From contig CAXXIH010000002.1 in the NCBI GenBank assembly GCA_963663365.2, positions 186,001 to 250,000 on the forward strand: a stretch of DNA of 64,000 nucleotides. Reading direction: 5' to 3'. Under the pieces are notes generated by a model that was given only the letters and a program-made list of their open reading frames with translations, did no database searches and had not been told where the DNA came from. Origin of the DNA: G963663365 sp963663365. GTDB lineage: Bacteria > Hinthialibacterota > Hinthialibacteria > Hinthialibacterales > G963663365. The stretch's first letter is position 1, and the number at the start of each line of letters is the position of its first letter. Shown here one piece after another: positions 52,681 through 61,932 of the stretch. The translations under genes and the position numbers were made by a program.

Positions 52681-55600
52681 ATGGAACGTTTTGGCTTCTT
52701 TTCCCCCGTAAAATGTTCACGGATTTTTTTGACAACGATTCCGATCATTGCGCTTTCCCTGATCTCTGTTTGTACTTGCTACGCAAACGATTGGCCGACA
52801 TATCGAGGCGATATTGCTCGAAGCGGCTCCACGGATGCTGTCATCGGCTCGACGGTCTCTTTGCAGTGGACTTATAAACCTCTTCACGCCCCAGCCCCGG
52901 CTTGGCCACCACCCGCCGAAGAGCAGCCCCGAGTACATATCGACAACGCCTACCACACGGTGCTCGCAGGCAACAATGTCTATTATGGATCTTGCATTAC
53001 GGACCGAATCACTTGCTTGGATGGGAATTCAGGGCAAGTGCGCTGGTCATTCGACACACAAGGCCCTGTGCGTTTTGCGCCCACATTTTATGAGGACAAA
53101 ATCTATGCGGGCTCCGACGACGGTTTTGTCTATTGCCTGGACAGTGACAACGGCGGTTTGATTTGGAAATACCGTCCAGGCGCCAGCGCTGAAAAAGTCA
53201 TCGGGAACGGCAGAATGATTTCCATGTGGCCGGTTCGGACAAATGTCTTGGCCGATCAAGGAGTTGTTTATTTTGCGGCCGGTGTATTTCCCTATGAGGG
53301 TCTTTACATTTGCGCTTTGGATGCGAATAGCGGTTCAGTCATTTGGAAAAACGATACAGTCGGGGACCGCGCTCACGAGCTGCAATTTGGAGGGATGTCA
53401 CCGCATGGGTATCTGGTGGCTTCGGAAAACATTTTGTATGTGCCATCCGGCCGGGCTATGCCGGCGGCCTTCGACCGTGGAGACGGCCAGTTGCTTTATT
53501 TTGCCTCGCCGGGAGCCAAACGTGGGGGCTCCTGGGCGCTTTTGGATCAGGACCGTCTTATCGCCGGTGTGGATTATTCGGGAACACCGCACAAAGTGGC
53601 TTACGATGCAGAAACCGGCGAACGGGAAGGCGATGCCTTTGCGTGGTTCCCCGGCACCGACCTGGTGGTTACCTCAGATGCGTCCTATATCCTGACGCCG
53701 GACGGGCTCTATGCCATCGACCGTCAAATCTACGCGCAGGCGACCAAACATGCGCAAGAGTTGCAGGGAGAACGCAAAAATCTGGGTGAGGAATTAGGAG
53801 AGTTGCGTAAAGATTTGGAAGAAGCGGCCCCGGAAGGCAAAGAGGCAATCCTAAAAAGAATCGATGAAGTCACGAAACGGATTCGTGAAACGGAAGAAGA
53901 AGAAAAAGAGCTACGTTTGAAGAGTGTTCGTTGGCAGTACGCAGGGAATGATCTCAGTTGTTTAACTGTTGCAGCGGATTGTGTACTGGCGGGGGGTAAG
54001 AATTCCTTAACCGGTTTAGACATAAAGACAGGAAAAGAGGTTTGGAAAGAACGTACTGACGGCAAAATCGTCAGTATCGCGGCATCTCAGGGGCGGATTG
54101 TAGCCAGCAGCGAGCAAGGTCCAATCTACTGCTTTGGAAAAACGGGCAAAGGCACGGCAGGTGTGATTCAAGAGACAGCCCTTGCCAATCCCTATGCAGA
54201 AAGTGCAAACAGGGGCCTTTACGAAAAGGCGGCTGAGAAAATTCTGGAACAATGCAAAACGGTTAAAGGTTATTGCCTGGTAATGGACTGCGGAGAGGGT
54301 GAACTGGCGTATGAACTCGCAAAGCGTACGGAATTCAAGATTATCGGATTGGAGCAAAATCCCGAAACATTGAAGGCGGCGCGGGATAAGCTTGCTGCCG
54401 CCGGGCTGCTTGGAACACGTATCGCAGTCGAGCCGTGGGACATCGAGAACCTGCCGGATTATTTCGCCAATTTGGTCGTGTCAGATGGAATGTTGTTAAC
54501 CGGAAAAACTTCGATCAACACCGAACAACGGAACCGTGTTGTACGGCCGTATGGGGGGATGTGCTGCTTAGGAACGACGGAGGACGGTCAGATCAATTTT
54601 CAGGTCGAGAGGAGAGGCGCTCTCGCAGGGGCCGGTTATTGGACACATCAATACGGCGATCCGCAAAATACAGCCTGTTCCAACGATCAGCTGGTGAATG
54701 GTCCATTGGGGCTGCTTTGGTTTGGTGAACCGGGCCCGCAAGGCATGGTCGAGCGGCACGGACGAGCGCAAAGCCCGGTGTCCTTAAACGGGCTGTTATT
54801 TATTGAAGGCGAAGAGATTTTGATGGGAGTCGATGCGTTCAACGGCACGCTCCTTTGGCAACGTGAAATTCCCGGGGCCGTGCGTGTCAAGATTAAAGCG
54901 GATAGCGGAAACCTGGCGGTCACCGAGACAGGGTTGTATGTCGGCGCGCAAGACCGCTGTTACCGTCTCAATCCGGAAACAGGCGAAACGATCCGTGTTT
55001 ATGAGATGCCTGCTTCCTCACGCGGCAAAGACAGGCGTTGGGGGTATATAGCGGTTGTAAATAACATTCTTTATGGTTCAGCGGCGTTCCCAATGAAGGA
55101 AGACTACGCGGCGTTAGACAAGATTTTCATTGAGAATAATGCTTGGAATGAAATCGAAACGATCCCAGACGATCTAAAAGATTTGTACACCTATTTCAAG
55201 AAAGAGTATCCCGATCCCGAGGATTTCCGGCGCAGAGCGGAACGAGACGGATTATTCTATCGAAGGATGTCATCCTTCGGTCCCGGGGGCGAATTCACAC
55301 AAAAGGAAGCAGTAACCGAAGGGCTGCTGGCGGGGGATGGTATTTTTGCCATCGATATCCAAACCGGGGAAACTCTTTGGGAACACCAAGGAAGACAAAT
55401 TGCAAATATCTCGATTGCATTGAGTGAAGACAAGATTTTCTTCGCGGACAACGGGATGACCGCGCAGGAGCGCTCCGAAGCGCTTGCATCACGAAAGAAA
55501 CTGATAGCGTCCGGTATCCATAAGCAGAGAACAGGGGTATTGGAAGACCTTCAGGCCAAGAAGAAACAATACGAGGACTACAAAAAATCCAATCAACAAT

Positions 55601-56946
55601 TTAACGAACGTGAACTCAAATACCTCATTGATTCGCTCGAAGCGGAATTATTCGAAGAAGAAGTCCCCGAAGGCAAACTGACCTATGATGACGCGGATGT
55701 ACGCACAGTCTATGCACTTAATGCATCAACCGGTGAGATTGTCTGGAAAATGCCCATGGATTTAACGGGCTGTGGCGGAGACCGTATGGGCGCGGCCTAC
55801 GCGGACGGCTTGCTTTTGTTTTTCGGCAATCACGGGAACCATGATGCCTGGCGGTTCCGGGCGGGGGGGATGCAATGGAGACGGATAACGGCTCTTGATG
55901 CGGCAGACGGCAAAGTTCGTTGGTCCCGGCCTCTTAATTACCGCACACGTCCGGTGATTGTCGGTGATGAGATTATTCTTGAACCTCAGGCCTGCAAACT
56001 CCAAACCGGCGAAATTGTGATGCGTTCGCATCCGATTACCGGCGAGCAGGTGCCCTGGGAATTCCTGCGTCCCGGGCATACATGCGGCATATCGGCGGCC
56101 TCGGCAAACGGCCTCTTTTACCGTTCGGCCTGCACTGCGTTTTACGATCTCGAAAAGGATCGGGGTGTGACGATTTTTGGCGGATACCGTCCGGGATGCG
56201 CCATCAGCGTGATTCCCGCCAGTGGACTTTTACTCTCTCCGGAAGCCTCAGCGGGTTGCACATGCTCTTATCCGATTCGTTGTTCAATGGCCATGATGCG
56301 TAAACCGGAGCGCCCCCAACCGTGGACAGTGTACGTAACCCCAGGCGATTTGCTGCCGGTAAGCCATTTAGCAATTAACTTGGGCGCTTTGGCAGACAGC
56401 AAAGACGAACAAGGAACGGTTTGGTTCGGTTATCCAAATCCCCGTACCGATAGTCATACGCATTTCCCCAACTATGGGGTTAAGTTCAACATCAAAGAAC
56501 GGATTCAGCCGGATATGGGATTTTTCTGTCAGGATTTCAAAGAAGTCCATCTTGATGGCACCGAACGCCCCTGGTTGTTTACATCCGGCTGCCTGGGCCT
56601 TTTGCGGTGCGAAATACCATTGCTGAGACATGAGGATACGTCAGAAGGTCCCGGACAATACACGGTCCGTCTGGGATTCCGGGCTATGCCAAACGACCAT
56701 CCCGGTCAACGCGTATTCGACATCAAAATTCAAAATGACATAAAAGCCAAAGCGTTCGACATTGCGGACGGGGCTAAATCCGCCGATCAAGTGCTGATAC
56801 AAGAGTTTAAAAATATTATGGTTCGAGACAATCTCGTTCTGGAATTCATCCCCCAAAGCACAGATACGAAAGTTGAAACTGCGCCATTGGTGAATTTTAT
56901 TGAGATCATACGAGAGAATGTGAAATTGACACAGACACTACAGTAG
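52681..56946 (+). CDS. Giant PQQ-type beta-propeller protein with embedded methyltransferase-like domain
   Basis: A 1,421-residue exported protein with a signal peptide (FLTTIPIIALSLISVCTCYA). PQQ-like propeller repeats start at DWPTYRGDIARSG and recur (GQVRWSFDTQGP, VIWKNDTVGD, LIWKYRPG, LLWQREIPG, IVWKMPMDL, VRWSRPLNY). Two charged coiled coils interrupt them (about 355-415 and 930-985). At about 510-625 lies a class I SAM-methyltransferase-like fold (VMDCGEGELAYELA as motif I, GLEQNPETLKAA, EPWDIENLPDYFANLVVSD). SAM is not known to be available in the periplasm, so this fold may be a dead or repurposed domain. AAGGAG precedes the ATG. Similar propeller-methyltransferase fusions are known as hypothetical proteins in planctomycetes; the function is unknown. 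Confidence 0.88.
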   Translation: MERFGFFSPVKCSRIFLTTIPIIALSLISVCTCYANDWPTYRGDIARSGSTDAVIGSTVSLQWTYKPLHAPAPAWPPPAEEQPRVHIDNAYHTVLAGNNVYYGSCITDRITCLDGNSGQVRWSFDTQGPVRFAPTFYEDKIYAGSDDGFVYCLDSDNGGLIWKYRPGASAEKVIGNGRMISMWPVRTNVLADQGVVYFAAGVFPYEGLYICALDANSGSVIWKNDTVGDRAHELQFGGMSPHGYLVASENILYVPSGRAMPAAFDRGDGQLLYFASPGAKRGGSWALLDQDRLIAGVDYSGTPHKVAYDAETGEREGDAFAWFPGTDLVVTSDASYILTPDGLYAIDRQIYAQATKHAQELQGERKNLGEELGELRKDLEEAAPEGKEAILKRIDEVTKRIRETEEEEKELRLKSVRWQYAGNDLSCLTVAADCVLAGGKNSLTGLDIKTGKEVWKERTDGKIVSIAASQGRIVASSEQGPIYCFGKTGKGTAGVIQETALANPYAESANRGLYEKAAEKILEQCKTVKGYCLVMDCGEGELAYELAKRTEFKIIGLEQNPETLKAARDKLAAAGLLGTRIAVEPWDIENLPDYFANLVVSDGMLLTGKTSINTEQRNRVVRPYGGMCCLGTTEDGQINFQVERRGALAGAGYWTHQYGDPQNTACSNDQLVNGPLGLLWFGEPGPQGMVERHGRAQSPVSLNGLLFIEGEEILMGVDAFNGTLLWQREIPGAVRVKIKADSGNLAVTETGLYVGAQDRCYRLNPETGETIRVYEMPASSRGKDRRWGYIAVVNNILYGSAAFPMKEDYAALDKIFIENNAWNEIETIPDDLKDLYTYFKKEYPDPEDFRRRAERDGLFYRRMSSFGPGGEFTQKEAVTEGLLAGDGIFAIDIQTGETLWEHQGRQIANISIALSEDKIFFADNGMTAQERSEALASRKKLIASGIHKQRTGVLEDLQAKKKQYEDYKKSNQQFNERELKYLIDSLEAELFEEEVPEGKLTYDDADVRTVYALNASTGEIVWKMPMDLTGCGGDRMGAAYADGLLLFFGNHGNHDAWRFRAGGMQWRRITALDAADGKVRWSRPLNYRTRPVIVGDEIILEPQACKLQTGEIVMRSHPITGEQVPWEFLRPGHTCGISAASANGLFYRSACTAFYDLEKDRGVTIFGGYRPGCAISVIPASGLLLSPEASAGCTCSYPIRCSMAMMRKPERPQPWTVYVTPGDLLPVSHLAINLGALADSKDEQGTVWFGYPNPRTDSHTHFPNYGVKFNIKERIQPDMGFFCQDFKEVHLDGTERPWLFTSGCLGLLRCEIPLLRHEDTSEGPGQYTVRLGFRAMPNDHPGQRVFDIKIQNDIKAKAFDIADGAKSADQVLIQEFKNIMVRDNLVLEFIPQSTDTKVETAPLVNFIEIIRENVKLTQTLQ

Positions 56947-57110
56947 TAGCTTGCTTGAAGCATGTGTTGTAAAAAAAGATCGACGTTCCGGGGGCAATTT
57001 CGGACACGATGGTCCCGGCATCAGCGCATAAGGTTGCGAGTAGCAATGCCTCATTTTCTCATGTAGACTGGCCGGTCTGCTGACACTTTATTGAGAGAGG
57101 CTTTGAACGG

Positions 57111-59117
57111 ATGAATATGCTGCATGTCTATGACTATGGGATTATTCTTGCCTATTTCCTTCTTGTGACCGGCGTCGGATTTTATTTTAAAAAAGTAGCC
57201 TCGGGAAGCATGGAAAGTTATTTTTTGGGAGGGCGGCAGATTCCCTGGTGGCTGTTGGGCACCTCGGGCATGGCGCATTTTTTCGATATGACCGGGACGA
57301 TGTTAATCGTCTCGTTTTTATTTCTTTTAGGGCCGCGCGGCTTGTATATCGAATTTCGCGGGGGCGCGGTTTTGGGGTTGGCTTTTATGATGTGTTGGGC
57401 AGGGAAATGGCATCGCCGGTCCCAATGTATCACAAATGCTGAGTGGATGAATTTCCGTTTTGGAGAAAATCCCGGCGGTAACGCAGCGCGCCTGCTGACA
57501 GCAATCAGCGCACTGATTATGACGGTGGGTATTATTGCCTATTTGGCAAAAGGAGCGGGGCTGTTTTTATCAATGTTTATCCCAATCCGGCCCATGTTTT
57601 GTGCGTTGATTATGTTATTTGTGGCCACACTTTATACGATGACCGCCGGTTTTTTCGGCGTGGTAATCACCGACTTGATTCAATCATCTATTGTTTTGGT
57701 AGTGGCGGTGTTTATTAGCATTATGGCGTTGATAAAAATCGGAGATTTTCAAAGTTTTAGCGCTTTAACAGAGACCGTGACGGGCAACAGTTTGTGGGTT
57801 TCTACCATGCCCAGTTGGCACACAACAATGCCCGAAGGTTATAAGCCTTATGAAGCATTGGGGCTTTTTGCGCTGTTTTACTTCTTGCGTACTGTTATTG
57901 GGAGTATGGGAAGCGGCGATGATCCCAAGTATTTCGGAGCACGGAGCGACCGTGAATGCGGAAAACTGACTTGTCTTTGGACATCTTTAATTATGCTGCG
58001 TTGGCCAATGATGATCAGTATCGCCGTCTTGGGAATATACCTCGTTGCGCAGTTGTTCCCGGATCAAAGTGTTTTGGTACAGACCGCTGAGCTCATTCGG
58101 CAGTATAATCCGGATGTAGCGAAAGAACTCTGGCCCGATTTATTGGCGGGGATCATCCATTCACCCGGAAATTACGATCCGTCAATGATCGAAGGCATCA
58201 AGGGTTTTCTCGGTGATAACTGGGCTCAGGATTTGCAGTTGGTGAGTTACGAAGGCACTGTTAATCCGGAGCGGATTCTTCCAGCAGTTTTGTTGTATCA
58301 GATTCCTCCCGGTTTGACAGGACTGATGCTGGTTGCGCTGGTAGCCGCGGCCATGTCTTCTTTCGATTCGGAATTGAACCGGGCCTGTGCCTTTTTTGTC
58401 AGAGATATATACCAGCATTTTCTACGTCCTCACGCCAAAGTGGGCGAGCTGATGCTGGCCTCAAGAATGACATGTGTGACCATTGCGGCGGCTGGATTTA
58501 TCATGACCTATACAGCCGAAAGCATCAATGATATTTGGGGATGGTTCATCATGGGCCTGGGGAGCGGCCTGATCGCGCCTATGGTGCTTCGCCTTTATTG
58601 GTGGAGGTTCAATGGATACGGCTTTGCAACGGGAGTCGCTTTTGGCTTAACGGGCGCGATATTACAAAGGGCATTTGCCGGGGGGATGTTGGAATGGCAA
58701 CAATTCCTTTTGGCCGGATCGCTTTCGCTTGTAGGGTCGGTTCTTGGGGCAATGCTTACACAGCCGACCGACCAAGAGACACTCAACAAGTTCTATCGGA
58801 TAACACGCCCCTTTGGGATTTGGGGCCAATTCAAAAACAGACTTCCGGCGGAGGAACAAGAAGCGGTCACGCGCGAGCACCGCAACGATATCATTTCCCT
58901 GCCCTTCGCGCTCTTATGGCAAATCTGTTTATTTATTTTGCCGATGCAGTTTATTATTCATGCCTACAGAGATTTCGCGATTACGCTTGTTTTCTTTTTA
59001 ATCGGCATTTCAGGCATGTATATCTTCTGGTACCGGAATCTTCCCGACGATCAGCCGGAAGGGACTTTCCGCGACGCATTGAACAACTTAAAAAGTCAAA
59101 GTAACAACCAAACCTGA
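57111..59117 (+). CDS. Sodium:solute symporter (SSS family)
   Basis: A 668-residue inner-membrane protein with about 13-14 segments. It begins YGIILAYFLLVTGVGFYFKK and has the SSS features SYFLGGRQIPWWLLGTSGMA in the first repeat, MTAGFFGVVITDLIQSSIVL in the core, and AAAMSSFDSELNRACAFFVRDIYQHF, a typical sodium-site region, split by a loop. The C-terminal about 120 residues add two extra membrane segments after a cytoplasmic loop. The substrate is unknown (sugar, sialic acid, or an acid). It is on the same strand as the PQQ-propeller gene 165 bp upstream and the outer-membrane protein gene 95 bp downstream. Confidence 0.94.
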   Translation: MNMLHVYDYGIILAYFLLVTGVGFYFKKVASGSMESYFLGGRQIPWWLLGTSGMAHFFDMTGTMLIVSFLFLLGPRGLYIEFRGGAVLGLAFMMCWAGKWHRRSQCITNAEWMNFRFGENPGGNAARLLTAISALIMTVGIIAYLAKGAGLFLSMFIPIRPMFCALIMLFVATLYTMTAGFFGVVITDLIQSSIVLVVAVFISIMALIKIGDFQSFSALTETVTGNSLWVSTMPSWHTTMPEGYKPYEALGLFALFYFLRTVIGSMGSGDDPKYFGARSDRECGKLTCLWTSLIMLRWPMMISIAVLGIYLVAQLFPDQSVLVQTAELIRQYNPDVAKELWPDLLAGIIHSPGNYDPSMIEGIKGFLGDNWAQDLQLVSYEGTVNPERILPAVLLYQIPPGLTGLMLVALVAAAMSSFDSELNRACAFFVRDIYQHFLRPHAKVGELMLASRMTCVTIAAAGFIMTYTAESINDIWGWFIMGLGSGLIAPMVLRLYWWRFNGYGFATGVAFGLTGAILQRAFAGGMLEWQQFLLAGSLSLVGSVLGAMLTQPTDQETLNKFYRITRPFGIWGQFKNRLPAEEQEAVTREHRNDIISLPFALLWQICLFILPMQFIIHAYRDFAITLVFFLIGISGMYIFWYRNLPDDQPEGTFRDALNNLKSQSNNQT

Positions 59118-59211
59118 GAAACCAGTAATATTGTACTAGATATCACGGGCTTGACGGATCAGCACCAAAACCCGATGATTGTGTTTGCGGCATGCGTTTT
59201 GAGGAAAAATT

Positions 59212-59904
59212 ATGCTGGCAAAACACAAGGGTGTTTTTGTTTGTTTAATTTTGTTATTTGTTTTTTCACCGGTCTTTCCGCTCTACGCCGAAGACCACGA
59301 CTTGGAGTTGTGGACTTGGGAGTCTTTGACGCTCGATCTGAGATTGAAAGATGCCTGGGAAGGCACCAGCCTTTGGTTGGAAAGCGGTAACCGCTTCGAC
59401 CAAGATATCGAATATCATTTCAGGAATCATCAAAGTATCGGACTGATTTTTAGGCTTCCATATGCTGAAAATTTAACATTCCGGTCTGCATTTCGACATG
59501 TCAATAATATTGATGCAGAAGATGAAAATCGCTATTTCTTCAATCTCTCATATAAAAAGAGCAGTATTTTCGATTCCGATTTTCAAGCAGGATGGGGATT
59601 TCAATTAGATGTACGGGATATCGAAGATGACATCAGTTATCGTTTCCGGCCGAATCTGTGTCTAAGCCACCCAATACCGGTTCGTATAAACGACGAGGCA
59701 GTCAGTCTTTTCCTATCCAACGAAACCAACTACGACACGGCCGCCGACCATTGGAACCGCAACCGTTTCACCACAGGCCTGTGTTTTCCCATAAGCAAAC
59801 ATGCAAAATTGACCGTCGCATACCGGGTGGAGTCCAATCGCATCAGCCGAGAAGACTGGGATGACGATAACATTATCTTAACCGGATTAGATTTTCGGTT
59901 TTGA
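59212..59904 (+). CDS. Outer-membrane beta-barrel protein (DUF2490-like)
   Basis: A 230-residue protein with a signal peptide (GVFVCLILLFVFSPVFPLYA). The mature part is made of alternating strands rich in Tyr, Phe, Arg and Asn (NRFDQDIEYHFRNHQSIGLIF, RYFFNLSYKK, KLTVAYRVESNRIS) and ends with Phe (LDFRF), the C-terminal signature of barrel proteins. The length and the ESGNRF / YRVESN pattern fit the DUF2490 family. It may serve as a porin or recognition partner of the symporter upstream (inference). GAGGAAAA lies before the ATG. It is followed by repeat block 6. Confidence 0.8.
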   Translation: MLAKHKGVFVCLILLFVFSPVFPLYAEDHDLELWTWESLTLDLRLKDAWEGTSLWLESGNRFDQDIEYHFRNHQSIGLIFRLPYAENLTFRSAFRHVNNIDAEDENRYFFNLSYKKSSIFDSDFQAGWGFQLDVRDIEDDISYRFRPNLCLSHPIPVRINDEAVSLFLSNETNYDTAADHWNRNRFTTGLCFPISKHAKLTVAYRVESNRISREDWDDDNIILTGLDFRF

Positions 59905-59924
59905 TTTCGATGATGAAGTTATGG

Positions 59925-60150
59925 CTATTAGCAGACGGTGACCGGGAGGCAAGAAGACCACCGCCTCACGATTTCGGGGTATGAGTGAGGGAGGTACCTT
60001 GCAGGACGATACAGAAGTATTTTTCTACGTAGCGGCTCATCAGGAGATTCGCCCTCCCGCGCACAGATATAGCGAGTTGTCTGGGCCACCCCTAAAAGAT
60101 ACGTATTTAGCTTACAAATAGTATCCAGTGGCTCCCCCGGCAATTTAAAA
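59925..60150. repeat. Composite intergenic repeat block 6 (convergent junction)
   Basis: About 225 bp between convergent genes. Module A is present but short (GGTGACCGGGAGGCAAG, CGCCTCACGATTTCGGGGTATG, ACCTTGCAGG). Module C is partial (CGCACAGATATAGCGAGTTGTCTGGGCCACCC, read in two parts, then AAAGATACGTATTTAGCTTA) and runs directly into a trace of module D (CCAGTGGCTC). It is the most degraded copy. No coding frame is seen. Confidence 0.65.
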
Positions 60151-60184
60151 GACGGGTTTATAAATGCAGTTCAATTTCAAAGAC

Positions 60185-60877
60185 TCAGAATTCATCCAGT
60201 AATTTCACTACAGTGTCGATGGTGAGTTCGGTGAGAGATTCAACGATTTTGTCGGCCTGGGAGAGTTTTTCGCGAGTAGTAGAATTTGTGACAGCGATGC
60301 AGAGGCTCCCGGCTGCTTTGGCCGCTTCAACGCCATTGGGAGCGTCTTCGATAACCACACACCTTTCCGGCGGCATCCCCATTTGCTGCGCACAAGTTAG
60401 AAAAAGCTCCGGATCGGGCTTTTTATGTTTGACCACACTTCCGTTGATATAAGTTAATTCACGGTAGGGTATTCCTGCCGCATTCAACACGGCTTCAGAT
60501 TTTTCTTTTGTTCCGGAGGTGGCAATCCCCACTTTGAAATCGGAACGGTTCATGGCTGTATTGAGCAATTCCATCACACCCGGAAACGGAGGAAGAGGAT
60601 TTTCGGCAAGCAACCTCAAGAAATACTCCTGGCGTTTTTCGGCGGCCAAATCCACCTGCTCAGAGGTCATCGAGAAACCATGAACCTCGGCGGCGGCCCG
60701 GACATAGGCCTCTGCACCCCGCCCCAGCCCGGCCTCAAAATCCGATCTCTGCACACCCTGCAGACCAAAGCAATCCGCAAATACCGCTATCGTGGCCGCT
60801 GCATTAACGGCCTCGGTATCGGCAATGACGCCATCGACATCGAATATCAAACCATACTGCGCATCATTCTGTGTCAC
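60185..60877 (-). CDS. HAD-superfamily sugar-phosphate phosphatase / beta-phosphoglucomutase-like
   Basis: A 230-residue cytoplasmic HAD hydrolase. Motif I is IFDVDGVIADTE with the nucleophilic Asp and the second Asp acid. The cap starts at about residue 20. Motif II is in GIATSGTKE, the Lys of motif III in HKKPDPELF, and motif IV is VVIEDAPNGVEAAKAAG. Length and cap type fit subfamily I members such as beta-phosphoglucomutase, phosphoglycolate phosphatase or 2-deoxyglucose-6-phosphatase. It is the last gene of a four-gene minus-strand operon, 14 bp after the amidohydrolase gene, and probably acts on a phosphorylated product of the sugar kinase. Confidence 0.92.
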   Translation of the reverse strand: MTQNDAQYGLIFDVDGVIADTEAVNAAATIAVFADCFGLQGVQRSDFEAGLGRGAEAYVRAAAEVHGFSMTSEQVDLAAEKRQEYFLRLLAENPLPPFPGVMELLNTAMNRSDFKVGIATSGTKEKSEAVLNAAGIPYRELTYINGSVVKHKKPDPELFLTCAQQMGMPPERCVVIEDAPNGVEAAKAAGSLCIAVTNSTTREKLSQADKIVESLTELTIDTVVKLLDEF

Positions 60878-60891
60878 GTTCGCACCTCCGA

Positions 60892-61905
60892 TTATCGATC
60901 AAGCAGAGGAGTCAATAACCGCATTCCATTCTTATAAAAAAGCCCTTCTACAAAATCACGCCCCAATCCCAGCCGTGTTACCGCTTTTTTAATGGCACGT
61001 AATTCTTCATATAAAAACGACGTAAAGACTATCTTTTTGTGGTCGTCCGAAATCGAAAGGTTCCAAGGAACCGGGGTTACATACGTATATCCATCGTTAA
61101 TTTCAACCGACTTGCCGGGGGCCACAGCCAAAGGGAGATCGGTTCCATAGATGATTTTGTGCGGCTCAACACATTGGAAAAGATATTCCAGGACTTCCCA
61201 ATTATTGAGCATGGTGAGATCAAAATAGAGATTGGGAATATCTTTAAGCGCTTCGAGATTGCCGACGACATTTTTTAGATAATATGCCCGGCCAATGTGA
61301 GCCATGACGATTTGCGCCCGGGGATAAGCGCGGCACAGTTCTACGAGTTGTTTTTGGTTCAGGGGATCGGCTAACCGGGCTTTCCGGGGTATGTGTAACA
61401 TCACGACCAGGCCAAGACGGTCAATTACTTCCATGGCCCAATCGGGGAGCATTTCCGGGATTTCTACATCTTGGATATTTTCTTTGCGCACATAATCGGG
61501 ATAGGGCTTAATGCCCAAAAAGCGTCCTTCGACAAGTTCCTTTTCAAGAAGTTCCGGAGTGTCGTGAACCGGATCGAGCAGCCGTAAAGGAAAGCAACTG
61601 TTCCGGTCGGCGGCTTCAGACAGATAGGCATTGTTCCGATGAAAATCGTATTGAATTTCAGGAAAACCGAAGCAGACCGCTGAAGTTTTGCGTCCGGGAT
61701 AAATTTCACTCAAATCACGCCGCAAATCATCAAAATCATAATGCTCAATCGGATGGCCCGCACACGAAAAAGCATCCCCCCGGGGGACCACCCCCTCATT
61801 GAAAACATGGACATGAAAATCGAGGATGGATTCGGGTAAAAAGGAATCGAGTTCCTCACGGAAGATGACAGCGTTTCGTTCGTGTATGGTTGTTTCACGC
61901 CACAT
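60892..61905 (-). CDS. Amidohydrolase-family (TIM-barrel) metal hydrolase
   Basis: A 337-residue cytoplasmic protein. ILDFHVHVFNEG holds the N-terminal HxH metal pair. LVVMLHIPRKARL and VMAHIGRAYYL give further metal His residues and YGTDLPLA the conserved Asp, as in the Amidohydro_2 (PF04909) group, whose members are decarboxylases, lactonases and dehydratase-like hydrolases. In an operon with a sugar kinase and isomerase, a sugar-lactone hydrolase or uronate-related role is possible (inference). It lies 27 bp after the isomerase stop. No clear ribosome site is seen before the ATG. Confidence 0.88.
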   Translation of the reverse strand: MWRETTIHERNAVIFREELDSFLPESILDFHVHVFNEGVVPRGDAFSCAGHPIEHYDFDDLRRDLSEIYPGRKTSAVCFGFPEIQYDFHRNNAYLSEAADRNSCFPLRLLDPVHDTPELLEKELVEGRFLGIKPYPDYVRKENIQDVEIPEMLPDWAMEVIDRLGLVVMLHIPRKARLADPLNQKQLVELCRAYPRAQIVMAHIGRAYYLKNVVGNLEALKDIPNLYFDLTMLNNWEVLEYLFQCVEPHKIIYGTDLPLAVAPGKSVEINDGYTYVTPVPWNLSISDDHKKIVFTSFLYEELRAIKKAVTRLGLGRDFVEGLFYKNGMRLLTPLLDR

Positions 61906-61932
61906 ATCGATTGTGCAACTTTAAAACAAATT

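Noticed and set aside
4361..60150. A CRISPR array or insertion sequences as explanation for the repeats
   Set aside because: The repeats are long, modular, far apart and not regularly spaced; there is no transposase frame, no consistent terminal inverted repeats or target duplications, and no cas gene.
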